In this document: in pieces, positions 1 through 12,949 of the stretch
How the letters are laid out: each line of letters opens with the position of its first letter
How positions within the stretch are numbered: the stretch's first letter is position 1
DNA from: Sapria himalayana
Taxonomy: Eukaryota > Streptophyta > Magnoliopsida > Malpighiales > Rafflesiaceae
Length of the DNA stretch: 64,000 nucleotides
NCBI GenBank assembly: GCA_029783825.1
Contig: JAREIK010002415.1
Span: 1,641,006 to 1,705,005 of the forward strand
Reading direction: 5' to 3'
Notes under the pieces: model-generated
The model's database searches: none
The model's input: only the letters and a program-made list of their open reading frames with translations
Told to the model about the DNA's origin: nothing
Program-made: the position numbers and the translations under genes

Positions 1-200
1 TGATTTTTCTTTTGGTTTTTTAGTTTCCACATGTGTCTTATGAGCTATTGATGGGACTTGAGCGTGTTCTAAAATTTTTTCTTCTACTTTCTTTTTGGTT
101 TAGAAAAAGTTATTTTAGCTACAAATGCTCGAGATGATTTTCTGATAATACTTTTAGTCAACACCAATTTCTTAAGTAATTGTACTAAATTTTAATAAGG

Positions 201-804
201 TTAATTCTTATTGAAATTCAGACAGAATTGCTTATATGAGTTTGGTAGTGATTGAATAATAATATCAATCTGAGAGTCCACATCAATCCTAGCTCTAAAG
301 ATCTCTAGTTTATTCAGAAGACTAATTATTTTGAGAACATGATCTCTCACAAGGGTATTTTTTGTTATTGTAATGTTTATCAAATCTCTCATGACTTTTT
401 GCCTAGTAGAATGAGTGTGATTTCTGAATATTTTTTTGAGATTAAACAACATGTCATAGGAAGTAGCCATAGGCTAATATTGATGTTGGACTATATTTGA
501 CATAGAAACTAGAATACAACATTTACATATCTCATCAACTTTCATCCATTTCTTATAAGGCTTAGATTCCTCATTGGTCACCTCTTATTGAGGTTTATCT
601 AGGCATGCATAACTACATAAGTATAAATTTGTTGTTTTCAAAAGTCAGGACAATATTAAGATTTCTCTTCCACTCAATATAATTGGTTCCAACTAGTTTA
701 TTCCCTTTGTGAATGAGGACAATTGAGTTGAAAGACAATTTTCTAAAAACATTTTTATAATGAGCTTTATTAGTTTGAATTCTAAACAAGAAATGTTCTC
801 TCAA
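201..804 (-). pseudogene. Ty1/copia gag remnant
   Basis: Two open blocks on the minus strand give consecutive parts of a copia-type Gag. The upstream block (804-613) contains KLVGTNYIEWKRNLNIVLTF, like the N-terminal Gag signature with a GxNYxxWK core. The downstream block (470-201) contains YDMLFNLKKIF, VRDHVLKIISLLNKLE and IIIQSLPNSYKQF, matching the central Gag region of the large plant copia families. A frameshift or small indel separates the blocks. No intact frame remains, and the pol part would lie to the left of the window. The capsid-like protein would package retrotransposon RNA in the cytoplasm. The family assignment rests on recognised motifs; the copy is dead. Confidence 0.8.
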
Positions 805-1740
805 AAGCTTTTTTAATGAATTTTCATCTATCTAATACACTTAAATAGTATGCTTCAATGAGAGGATATCAACTATTCATTATTTATTCAGACATGTTAA
901 TTACTATTAATCTCGCGATCTAGGCAGCAGTTGTACCAAACAAGATTAAATTGATGACTCATCTTTGGTCTTATAAATAATAATAGTGACTCAAATAGAG
1001 AGAATATTATTATTTATAGCTAAGTGTAAACTATGTCTTAATTCTAAATCAATTAATTCTCAAATGAATCCTTTAGATAGAGAAGTAATTCATTTAACCA
1101 ATCCATAAAATTACCTTATGGTGTTTGTGCTAAGTATATCTACAAGTCAGTTAGTCTAATATAGAGAATGCACCAAAGGCCAATACAATAACTAACTTGC
1201 ATAACTTTCAAACCAGCGATGGATACCATGAGATTCACTTAATGGACTCCCTCACCCACTTAGATATTTTTAAAATCCAAGTTTTCTTAATTTGAAAAAT
1301 GTGCATTTCTTTTGGCCTAAATAAATAAATAAATAAATATTTACAATTTGATGCAACACACAAAACTATTCTAGAAATACTACCATGCCACAAATACTAC
1401 TATGCCACAAATGCTACCTTACTACAAATATATGATGACTAAGTATCATGCATATCCATGTGTCAAACACCCTAGCTATGTAGGTTATAGGATAGCTAAC
1501 ATATAGAAAGTTCCTTAAAATGAGAAAATCTACTCAGTTTAGTTGCATATGATTGTTGTAGTGTCCATAGTAACAAAGATCTACCCCTTTTTTTTGAAAC
1601 ATTTAGAATTATGACTGTGTACTCAATCATTGTCGGTGTCTGCCATCATGAGTTCCACTATCCCTAGATGCTTCCACCATTGGCTAAGTCAACCACCATA
1701 TATATTACTGCCGGCTTTAAATATAATCTTTTATATGTTG

Positions 1741-2400
1741 ATTGGCAATGATATTCTATATAGTGATTGTAACCATCAACTATAAATGTCATTGGTGTTG
1801 TTATTGGTCATGGCTACTTCCATAATTATAATTGTTGGAAACTAAAAAATGTTATTGGCATTTTCATTGGTTATACATGCTTCCATAGTCACCATCATTG
1901 GCAACTAAAAATAGCATCGGTGCTGCCATTGGCCATGGCTATTTCTACACTCACCATTATCGACAACTAAAAATTTCACTGGTACTATTGTTGGCATTGA
2001 CGACTTTTACAGTCACTATCATCGGTAACTGAAAATGTCATTGGCACTGCTATTGGTCAGGATTACTTCCATAGTCACTATAATTGAAAATTAAAAATAT
2101 CACCTATCTTATCATTGGTCATGTCTACTTCCACAATCATCATCACCGGCAACTAAAAATATCATTGGTGTTGTCGTTGGTAGGGATGCTTCCACAGTCA
2201 CCATTGTCATGAACTAAAAATGTTAACGATACTGCCATAGGCCATGGTTCCTTACACAATCGCCATCACCGACAATTGAAAATGTTATTGATGCTGTCCT
2301 TTTTCATGGTTGCTTCCATAATCACTTTCGACGACAACTAAAAATTTTATCTGCACTACCATTGGCCAATATTGCTTTCATAAATAATTTCATTAGCCAC
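1741..2400. repeat. Degenerate 62-bp tandem repeat, about 10 units
   Basis: A unit ending in a variant of GGCAACTAAAAATG recurs about every 61-63 bases (near 1780, 1840, 1903, 1968, 2027, 2088, 2152, 2213, 2274 and 2338). Each unit also carries CATTGG, CATGGCTACTTCCA and CAGTCACCATCA variants. Units differ at many positions, so the array is old. It lies between the gag remnant and the primer-binding-site-like sequence of the same minus-strand element, where the untranslated leader would be. Confidence 0.75.
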
Positions 2401-3656
2401 TACAATTACCTCTAACAGCCATGCCAGCCACCTATGTCACCCATGTCATGTCAACCATCATCTCAACAACTATCATTGTAGAATAAATCAGTTTCTGCAT
2501 TAAGTCGAAATTGATTATATTTTTTAAGCTTTTCACTTAAATTTATTCTAAAATGCTTTAAAGTGTTAAGTAATATTTTTTGCCTTTTTCTACTCAGAAA
2601 AAGCCATCCGAAAAATGCTGGATCAAAAAATGCTCGATCCAACATTTTTTGAGCTCTCGTTCATAGACGAAAAAAATTATCTCGCATTCTGTTCAAAAAT
2701 GTTCTCTCTCATATCCACTCCATTTTCTTGACTGAAACACAATGGAGCTACCCAACTCAGCCACTGTTCCCTCAGCTCACTTGCATTTAGTTTTCACGAC
2801 TCCCTCAAATATTCAAATATCTACATGTAAATTATTTTTTAATATTTATCTCTATCTCTAGGTTAAAATGCATATAACATCACAAATTCTTCTCCATTTT
2901 TCCTCTCTATATTTGAAATTTTAATTAGATTTTTTTTAATTTTGATACCTTAACCAGCATGTTCATTTCCAGTTTGTACAGGTAAAATGCAATATAAACA
3001 ATTTCTGCAAAACAATTTCTTCCAAATTTTGATACCATTGCATGAGTATATTAGCATCGCACAAAAACAATATCTTCCAAATTTTTATTATGCAGAAATA
3101 TCACATTCTATTCTATATAAATAAGAAAAAAAAATCACACAGGTAAATGCAATATAAATAATTATAGGATAACTATAATGAATAATAAGTAATATCCATT
3201 ATAATATTGATATCAAATATGATTTCTTTAAATATTTGAATATATTGTAGTTAAAATTTCTTAATATTTTAAGCTGTTAAAATGTTAATTTTTAATATGT
3301 AAAAAACAAACAACTAACTTCTTCATAGAAATAAAATTTTAAAAAAATAGACAACTTAATACTTAATGTTATTAAGTACCATTTTGCATTAAGCTCAAAA
3401 AAAATTCTATTAATCTTTGAATAAAAAAAAACAAACGCCCCCTAAAACTTACAATTTTGTGTGCAATAAACACATAAAATCATTGCAAAATACAAGCCAT
3501 AATCAAAAGAAATCAACATCACATTTCACAAGCATTGTTGGGTTATTTAACTTGGGAAACAAAGGATAAATTGTATCTATTTAGGTTAGTCAATTACATA
3601 TTCTTAAATATAATTTAAAAACCAACTCATTCACACACAAATATCATGATAACTCT

Positions 3657-3667
3657 CTTCGATACCA
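3657..3667 (-). other. Primer-binding-site-like sequence of a copia element
   Basis: On the minus strand this reads TGGTATCGAAG, close to the initiator-Met tRNA complement TGGTATCAGAG used by plant LTR retrotransposons. One base away, the plus strand reads TGTTAGTGGC, which fits an LTR edge (TG...CA) of a minus-strand element. The gag remnant at 201-804 has the matching orientation. The nearly identical site at 56631-56642 supports the reading. Confidence 0.5.
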
Positions 3668-3668
3668 T

Positions 3669-6600
3669 TGTTAGTGGCTATGCAGCTCGAAAATAAGTCA
3701 ATATTGCTTATGGATTGAGATTATTTTATTATAATTTCATTTTATAAATACTACGAGAAGAAACATACATTAAGCCCGGTTCAGCTAGATGGGCTTCTCC
3801 CATATGTGATATATCCACAACTCCAGAATGATGCAACAAACACAATGATGCTATAATGGATTAGCATCGTCAACCCGATGTCAATTCTTTTATATTATTA
3901 AAATTAAAACTAAATATTAATTTATATTTTTATCAATCCATTCGGTTTCTAAAAATATTTAAGAATCAGAATTTATTTATTATAAATATTCATAATTACA
4001 ATTAATTTAAGGCAAATAAAATTAATTTGATTTAATAGCCAAATCAAATTAATTGGATTATAATTTAATTAATTATTCTAATTATGTATATACATATATT
4101 TTAAACAAACAAAAAATATAATATTTCTTTCATTGCTCCTAGATAAGGCTATGGAAGGGTCCTCGACTCAAATAAGATCACATTCTTTCAATATAAAATA
4201 TTTTGAATAATAATTTATATTAATTATAATTCATATAACTACAAAATTATAATTGCACTTTCTTACTTATTTAAAATACACTGTCTTTTGTTTCTTATCA
4301 CAAATTAAACTCTCCATAAATAATTACAAATACCATTGATTAAATTAAATTATTAACAATCTAATTTAATTAACCTCTAGTTATTTTTTAAATACTTTCT
4401 ACTTAACTTATTTGAATTGTCAAATTAAAATCCACCTTGTAGGGTTTGACAATAATAAAGATTATCAGATTTCTCAAAGGGAGTTTCAACAATTTTTTTG
4501 ACTGGACATAAATTCTATCAATAATTAATATTCACCATATGATTGATAAAGGTGTCTAATTTAGTTATTAAATATATTTCTAGACTTTACCATTTATGAA
4601 TCAAAATAACTATTAACAAATATATGCAAATAATAACTATCTAAAAATTAATAATAACAATGCTTATAATAACTCTGATGCATTTTATTTTACAAGTCAA
4701 TACAAAAAAGTAACATCATTTTGGCCTCATTTAACACACGCAAATGTACAAATACTAGAATTTTAAATTTTTATCATTTACCATAGTCAAGACAGTCTCA
4801 TTGAAATATAGTACTATAATCTTACTAATAGGGTGTCCAATTCTATCTAGATTGTAAATAATAAACTTATATTTAATGAGTACTGATGATTTGATCTTAA
4901 ATGTAAAGCTAATATTTATGCAGTAAATCATCTATAAGCAGAATAAATGGCAAATATATTTTTTACAATTTAGCTAAATAAAAAAACTTACTATTAAAAT
5001 AATAAAAAATACAAATTAAGAAAATAATTATGAATGAATTTTAGTATAAAATAGTTCCAACAACATCAATGATATATTATTCACATGAATAAATTGACTC
5101 TATATTCTCTCTCAAAAAAAGATATGCCTTATCCACATTTATTCATGGGGGGGATGAGGTCTTCTTCTTCATCATTGTGGTTTTCAATTGGAACAAAGAC
5201 TTTGAGAAGCCACGATACATCATAAACGAAGTTGGCTAACTACTAGAGCAATTTATTGAATGCATACATTATTATATGAGAGCAATTTATTGATTACCAT
5301 AAACTTTGAGAAAAAATCATACATTTTTATTGCCGAATCAATTTCACTTCTATCAAGTTGATTTGTTATTTTAATCTTCTATCATATTTCTCTATGCCAA
5401 GTAAGAGAAAACTGTCTTCTTCCCTTCTTCTATCTTGACTATAATCAATCATTAGTTATAATAAAAACAAAACCTAAAGGTAGAAGAAGAATCATGCGTG
5501 ATTCTTTTTGTTCTTTCCTTTTATTTTTATATATATATTTTTTCTAAATCACGCAAAGTGATTTGAAACTTTAACAAAATAAAATAATAATTTATTTTAT
5601 CAAATTATCAATTATGTCTCAAGTGAAGGCTATGGAAGGGACATAAAATTTTAAATAAAATTTTGAGGGAGAATTATGTTTTGGTGTGTTTACTAACCAT
5701 TTTTAAAATTTAGAAACTAAAATTTTTATTTTTTTTTAAATTCACAAAACTAAAGATAAAATAAAAATAAATGCACCCAAATTCATAAGTACTAAGCTAC
5801 CCTCACCCCTCGCTCTGCCCACGCCCTCGCCCCTCGCCCTTTCTCGACATCGAGATGCAGGAGCTCGACGACGAGCTCCTGGAGCTTGAAGGAGCTCGAA
5901 GCCGAGCACCAAGAGCTCGACCAAGAACAACGTCAAGCCATTGGAGTTGGACAACGAGCTCTATGGAGCTCTTGGTCGAGCTCCAGGAGCTCAGCATAGA
6001 GCTCCTTCGAGCTCTAGGAGCTCGACCGAGAGTAATGTCGAGTTCCTAGAGCTCAACGACTAGCTTATGGTGCTCTCGGTCGAGCTCCAAGAGCTCAGCG
6101 TAGAGCTTCATCGAGATCCAAGAGTTCGGTGTTAAGTTTCATCGAGCTCCAGGAGCTCGACCGAGTGCTCCACTGAAATCCTAGAGCTCGACGATGAGCT
6201 CGATGAAGCTCTTGGTTGAGCTCTAGGAGCTCGGCATCGAGCAAGGGGCGTGGGTAAGGGCGAGGGTAGCTTGGTACTTATGAATTTGGGTGCACATATT
6301 TTTAATTTAATTTTAATTTTGTGACTTTTTTAAAAATATAAAAATTTTAGTTTCTAAATCTTAAAAATTTCTGGGAAAACATCTCAAAACATAATTTTTT
6401 CAAATTTTGAGCTCCCAATGTAAATAAACGACTTATTTATATTAATTAAAATCCATTCCACCAAATAAATTATAATTACACTTAATCTCTTTTTTGAAAT
6501 ATCATTCATATCTTTTTTTTATTAAATACTTAATTATTTCTCAATGCAAGATTACAAATACATATCAATTAAATAAAATCGATGATAATTTTATTCAATT

Positions 6601-7200
6601 AATATCTAATAAATTCGTTGAGATCTTCTACTTAACGTATTTGATATGTTAAATTATTATCCACTTATAAGATTGGACATAATCAAAACTTATAAGTATT
6701 CTCAAGTAGGTATTATCAATTCAATTTTATATGATATGGATTCTATTAATAATTAAAAATCATGATACAATTAATGAAATCATCTAACTCTTAGACGTTA
6801 TTGATGTATATTTAAATCTTACTCTATATAAATCAAAATAACCAATAATAATTATATGTGCTTATTATTTATTTCGAGATTAACAGTGATATTCTTCATA
6901 ATAATAATAATGAGAAATTAATTATTTTGTGCAAGTATAAAATAATTACCTCAAATTGGTGCTGCTCAATATAAACATGTGCACTAGCACAAAAAGTTGA
7001 AACTTTTTCTTTCCTCACAATAATACATCTTACTGAAATTTTATGCTATAATCTTACCAATAATATTTTCAACTCCAAATAGATTATGAACAAATAACTT
7101 AAATTCAATAATAACAGATGGTTTGATCTTCTATGTATAAGTTAAACTCTACACATCAAATTATCTACTTGTAGAATAAAAAGCATACATGCATTTATTT
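3669..7200 (-). mobile_element. Two direct LTR-like repeats, decayed
   Basis: A stretch from about 4120 to 5050 recurs in the same order and orientation at about 5610-7190. The shared landmarks are AGGCTATGGAAGG, CTACTTAAC, GATTGGACATAAT-like text, ATAATCTTACTAATA and GATGGTTTGATCTT. The copies are diverged by many indels. The first begins next to the primer-binding-site-like sequence at 3657, so both are best read as LTRs of one old copia family, tandem or nested. No protein-coding remnant was seen between them. The second copy is interrupted by the foldback element at 5667-6401. Confidence 0.5.
5667..6401. mobile_element. Mutator-like foldback element, copy 1
   Basis: A 735-bp element with long imperfect terminal inverted repeats of about 160 bp. 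The left end starts GGGAGAATTATGTTTTGG and the right end, reversed, reads GAAAAAATTATGTTTTGAG. Inner arm landmarks are GCACCCAAATTCATAAGTAC on the left and its reverse complement on the right. The 9-bp sequence AAATTTTGA flanks both sides (5658-5666 and 6402-6410), the duplication size typical of Mutator-like elements. The core (about 5810-6250) is GC-rich and made of scrambled GAGCTC, TCGAGCTC and CTCCAGGAGCTC motifs. There is no transposase, so it is non-autonomous. Two relatives lie at 17206 and 18714. Confidence 0.85.
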
Positions 7201-8342
7201 AAATGCAAACAAAATTTATGTATATAATAGAATTTTATTAGAAATGAAATTAAATAAACATTCATGATAATAAAATAGATTTTAGCACATATAGATCTAG
7301 CAATCACACCATTAGGCTAGCATTTTTGAATGAGATTAAATGGGCTTGCACTAGTAGTAATGCTTGCTACTATTCTCAATAAAACCATGTGCATGACCTG
7401 AGCAATTTTCATTGGGAAATGTCTATGCGCACTTTCGTTGAAGAGCATAAAATTTTTCACCCTTGCAAACAAAAATGGTGATATCTAATACCTCAACTCT
7501 TGTTGTTGGATGAACTATCATGCTTTCTAGCATGTTAATAGCCACAATCATAGCTTCCCACATGCTTCTGCATAGGTTTATCATATCTTCCACATGTATA
7601 ACATCACCAAAGCTCTGCAGATAATTCTTCAATTCATGAACTGCATCTGCATCTTTGATAGACAAAACTACATACAAGTTGACTTTGTTCTCCACTTCAA
7701 ATTTTATAAAAAAAAAATAGAGATTTTAAGAATTTTGAGTTAGATTGTGATTCTTAGACAATGAGAAATAACAATGAGAAGAGAAAAAGACAACAAGGGT
7801 GGTTAGATGACAAAAAAGTTACACAAATCCTCAAGGAAAGTGAAATTCAACTAAAATAGAAGGTTAAATTAAATAAATATTTTATATGAACTACCATTGT
7901 TGTGAGCGAGGATATGTGTAAGAATGAGTTTGGGAGAATGACTTTAGAATGTTAAAACTTGTGAAAGAGATTATGAGTAGAAAAATACTAATTGAGTGAC
8001 ATAAGAATATTCTAAATGTCAGTAAAATGCTATATAAAAAAATGAAAGTAAAAAAAACCAAATTAGAATATGGAAATGTACATTACAATCTTAAAGTATT
8101 ATTCTAAATATGATATTAGTATTTAGATTATTACAATCAACAATGATTGTAAGAATAATTGATGACAGATTTTTAAAACTTACGGAGAAGAGAAACTACA
8201 TACTATCTAAAACTATAGTTAATTTATCATTATCAAAAATAATAAAATAAGAACAACTAGAAAATGAATAATTAGTGAGGTAGAGAAAAAAATAGGGGGG
8301 TATAATTAATTTTATTTTTCACAGCATGACATGCCATTATAC

Positions 8343-9345
8343 AAAGATAGATTTTGTGTGTCATATAACCTTGAAACTCAATATGAGATATTGTAAGAAG
8401 CTCATATGACTTCCTAATCACCTCAACTCGAAACTAAAAAGGCATATCCAGACTTGAAGATAATAAACCAGTGGAAAAATATATCAATGGGAAAATATGA
8501 AATTTTAGAATTGAATGCGTAACTTGTTGACAAACTAAAGTAGAGCATCAAAAGTCACCAATGTTATTAGAGTCATTTCTATACTGGAATAGAAACAAGA
8601 GTAGACCTCCATGGATGGCATACCTAAAACTATAATAAAAAAATCTTTGATATTAGTAATGAACATTAATTCTTTTTTCTACCAAGTAAAAAGAAAATGT
8701 TAGTTGAGATGAAATTTTCAGATTACATGGGGTTCTAATTCTAATAGTAACTAACAGAGATTCATGGTGCATTTTAGTGTTGTGGTATCAAAATAAATGG
8801 GCTATCAAAATCAGGTCAATTATGACCAAAGTGAGAGTTATTTAATTACATTTTGTAAGATTAATTGTGTGCTAGGATTATTCAATTCTATTTAAAGAAT
8901 TTACTTATGATAAGAACAACTAGTTCAATACAAATGATAGATCTAATCTGAAATGAACAACTAGTTCAGTTCGAATGAGTTCATATGAAGTATTATATGG
9001 GAACAATATATATTCACATATACATTGGGATGAAGTAAAAGAAATGATAGAAATAAGACTAGGTGTAGTTCAATAAACTATCGAAATGGTATATCTAATC
9101 TGAAAAAAAAATGAAAGCATCCAAGGTAAATAGAAATCATATACTGATAAAAAAAGAAAACTATGGGCATTTATGAGGAAAGAGATTTTTGTCTTGAAGA
9201 TTTTTAGGACCATTTGAAATTACAACCAAATTAGAGACATGAGATACCAATTATCTATGCCTTAGAGATTATCAATGATTCATAATGTATTCCAAATCTC
9301 AATATCTAGAAAGTATATTGAGAATCTGAATCATGCACTCATAAA
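8343..9345 (+). pseudogene. Ty3/gypsy integrase remnant
   Basis: Broken plus-strand translation follows the order of a plant Ty3/gypsy integrase. First, KDRFCVSYNLETQYEIL (from 8343) matches the segment before the zinc-binding domain. Next, ECVTC then QTKVEHQK (from 8513) matches the second Cys pair of the HHCC finger and the following KAEHQ segment. RMSSYEVLYGNNIYSHIHWD (from 8972) matches the conserved SYEALYGRRCRSPIxWxE block. FLGPFEITTKLE (9201-9236) matches the C-terminal xIGPFEIxxRVG block. Several stops and frameshifts interrupt it. The enzyme would insert retrotransposon cDNA into chromosomes. No reverse transcriptase or LTR of this element was recognised nearby. Confidence 0.8.
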
Positions 9346-9596
9346 AGGACTAATGAAACTATGAGATGAATTGATATATGATGCAATTTTGATACATAAT
9401 TGTGGTGAATTGACCGAGATGTAACTAGAAAACTAAAAGGGGTATTATAATGAATGCTCGATCCAACAATGACTTAATTAATTGTATTTTGTGATTTTAA
9501 CTCTTTTAAATTATCTAGTTAACTTTACAAAAACACAAGGGATTCAAATCATTTTAAATTTTACAAATACAGTATATCTAGAATATGTATGTAACT

Positions 9597-9673
9597 ACAC
9601 ACACACACACACACACACGAATATAAATCTGACCAAACACACACACACACACACAAATATATATATATATTCT
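9597..9673. repeat. (CA)n and (TA)n microsatellite
   Basis: Two ACAC runs separated by about 20 bases are followed by a short TATA run, at the edge of the inverted R1 copy. The corresponding edge of the direct R1 copies carries the complementary TGTG runs (near 15528, 19590 and 14245), so the microsatellite is part of the repeat family. Confidence 0.8.
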
Positions 9674-9719
9674 ATCCAAAATGATAGAATATATACACAT
9701 TCACATAGAAATAATACAA

Positions 9720-10700
9720 TACCCAATTAACAATCCATATTATAATAATTACAAGCCCACACTTAACAAATGAATTTAAATCTAAACACATGAGTATCCA
9801 TTTGTATTTCCAATATAGCCTTGAGCACCTGAACACTGCATGAATACCGACATATTTTCTACATGAACACCATATGAACACTAAGAAACTCCTCACATAC
9901 AAAAAATAATAGAAGAAGAATATCACACACAGGGAAAACCCAATCCCAAAATAGGATTGATGTGCTATCTAAACAAATCTTATAGAATGTCAAAATAGGA
10001 GGAAGGGGGACTACTCTTTTTCAGTGTGAAATACATACAGCCTATAACTAGGTTGTCTTTTCTTTTTCATACACCACACAGCCACCCCCTCAGGCTTCTT
10101 CACACAAACAGCCACCTCGAAAGCCATGATGACATCCATGCCTGGTAACCACTAGCCATTAAAGCCATGGTAGCCATGCCAACCATGACTATCATGCCAC
10201 ATTGTTGTAGCCATCAAAGTCATACGTGCACCACTACCATGCCAACTACCACAAATCTAAGTCTAGTTACTCAATGAGAAATTAATTCCTGAAATTTTAA
10301 TTTTCCATTAAAATTTATTTTATTCTAAAAATTAAAATTTTTCATTAATTATTTGAGACTCATTTTATTTCTTCTTTGTCATATGCTCCCTCTGATAGAT
10401 CCCCGAGAGAAGCTAAAATAAAAAAGTCAACTTTTACTTCTAATTCATAATCTTCTTTTGATCTATTTGAATTTCAAGAAATTAGAATAAAAGTAGTATT
10501 AGAAATATAATTCGTTCAAAAGTTATGTTTGTCTCATAATAAGTTCTTGAGAAATTCAAATCAATTTAATAATCTTGATCTCCTAGAATGAGGAGATAAA
10601 TACAACACAGTCATATGACTCTTGCTAATTATATCAATTGTCTCATTATTAGGTGACATGGGGATAGTAAACAAAGATTACTTTTATATGGAAAGTGGAC
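9720..10700 (-). repeat. Dispersed repeat R1, inverted copy
   Basis: The reverse complement of this stretch follows 14330-15500 closely in order. Shared landmarks include CCATATTATAATAATTACAAGC (split by single changes), the run of CCATG/GCCATG motifs near 10120-10250, and the reversed GAAGTAAAAGTT...AGAGGGAGCATATGAC block at 10390-10450. It is the only minus-oriented copy seen. R1 is not assigned to a named family; LTR-like features elsewhere suggest a retrotransposon origin. Confidence 0.6.
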
Positions 10701-12529
10701 CATCAAAATATACATATCCAGGTTTTTTTGTAGCTCAAAATTGGTGCTTATAATTTCTCATGAGACACTTTCTCTTGATTTGATACAACCTTAGATTGGA
10801 AACTATATTTGGAATATTTTTTTTTATCCCCCACTTTATGCAGCAACCATTGACAAGCATCTTTTTAGCCTTTCCTAAGATAATCTATATGAACCAAACT
10901 ATCCAATATCCCAATGGATAGTTCAAATTTCTGGGATATCCATAATTTAACCAACATCCTATGTTTGTATCCATATAAATACCTCAATGAAAAATAAACT
11001 TGATGTCTTATCAATACACATCATGACTAGTCTAAAGTCTCCTTGTATAAACATTACAAATCAATCAAGATTTAGAGTGACATGGCTACTAATAAACTGG
11101 GCAGTCACTATCATGACTAACTTTATTAGACAATCCAACAACTCAAAAATTTTATATGTTATTTTCTAAATAATTATAATTAATTATTTCTTTCTTTCTC
11201 AAATAAATAATTCGATCTCTAAGCCTAAACATAAAAAATGTTCAACCACTTAAAAAATTAATTCATCTTGTTTTGATGGCACTTGTTGTGAATAATAGAG
11301 ATATAGCATAAACATCAAGAATAATTTCGAGATTATTTCATTATCTAACAAATAGTTTAATTAATTTCCTTGTAATTAAAACTTTTTAAGTTATATTTCA
11401 AATCATAAAAATGCCTTAGAACCAAAACAATTTTTTTTGGCTTTTAAAAATGTTATATTCATTTTAAATTAAAATTCAATTTTAATTTAAATTAATACTG
11501 TGACAAATTTTAATTTTCCTAAATTAAATTTTAAATTTACAAAACACAAAAATCTTAAAAAAGATTCTGCTCGATTTTAATTATTTTAAAATTAAAATTT
11601 TCAATTATCATCACATAATATATATATATATAATAACAAATCCCAAATTCCACATTAATAAATCCCCAATGTATATTCTACCCAAAAATGACATAAAATA
11701 ATTATATATTTGCACAAGTATTCTACCCTAAAATAGTATAATAATTAAAAGAAACAAAAATACACAAATTAAAATGGTTAAAAGTCCATACACCAATTTA
11801 AGAATAAAATACAAAATATAATTAAAAACAATCACCCCCGAGCACTTACAAATTCAAGAATAAAGACAAAAGTCCATACTACATGAACAATCACCCCCAA
11901 GCATCATTTGAACATGACGTGAATACCACACATCATTTGTAAACCCCTCATGTAAATAATAAATCAGGAAATTAAACTCTCCCTCCTCTCAAAATTAGTT
12001 ATAAAAAATAAACTAAAGAAAAACATAATCTTTCTTATTTTTCTTCTATTTTTTGAACATGCAACACACATAAAATAATGTACCAACCACAAAATTTGAT
12101 TTGCTACCCCTCCTCTTCAAAACCTTACATAAACTTTCTGTAAGGTTTTTAGAAAACCTCACAAAAAATGGGGTTTTTATGTGTAGTTACACATAATATG
12201 GGACAACCCACTAATTATATAAATTATACACAACCTTCCACCATCCTTTTTTTTATATGAAAAACAATGAGAACCCATTTCTTTATTTTGAAATATAGGG
12301 TCGTGCTTGTATTTTCCAGCGTGGTACCCACCACACTCAAAAATATCACTTTTAAATGTTTTTTTATTTCTTTTATTTAACAAAAATATTATGAGTGCTC
12401 TACATTTATAGAGCACCCCAACATTCCATATTTTAATAAAATAAAACTAACCCAATAAATGTTATACCCAAAATTAATTTAAATTTAAACTAATCACTCA
12501 TTAAATTAAAATAGATGACTAGCCCAAAC

Positions 12530-12930
12530 ATAGGCAGACACAACATAGATCCACATTGGAAGATGGAAGATAGTGTTCATCTAAGAGAAAGTTCATAGGC
12601 TAACCCCATAATGAAGTGTTACTACTGTGACCAAGCATGTCACTTCAAGAGAGATTCTCTCAAATAGAAGTAAAGTTTTTATCTAAAGAAAGTCTAACAC
12701 TTTTATCATAGTAACGATGAGTGATGACAAGATATGGAGGATGTTTGGTATTTCAAAAATTTATCATAGTCAAAAGGTTACTAATTATAGATAGGGGTAA
12801 AATGATAAGTTCCCTTTATGTCACACAAGTTAAGGTTAGTTCAGATCATATAAGTGCTCAGAGAAGAATAATAAGTATTAATTCTGAGCTATATTGGCCA
12901 GATATATTTGTGTGGATGATTCGCTTTCAA
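12530..12930 (+). pseudogene. Copia-type gag zinc-knuckle remnant
   Basis: From 12611 the plus strand reads MKCYYCDQACHFKRDS, matching a retrotransposon CCHC knuckle (CxxCxxxGHxxxxC) that has lost the conserved Gly and has Ser at the last Cys. Upstream text at 12530-12600 is rich in basic codons, as expected before a knuckle. Downstream the frame is broken by several stops. It lies just before the first direct R1 unit in the same orientation, so both may belong to one element. The knuckle is clear; the family (copia rather than gypsy) is inferred. Confidence 0.5.
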
Positions 12931-12949
12931 TAGAAAAGTAGTTCATACT

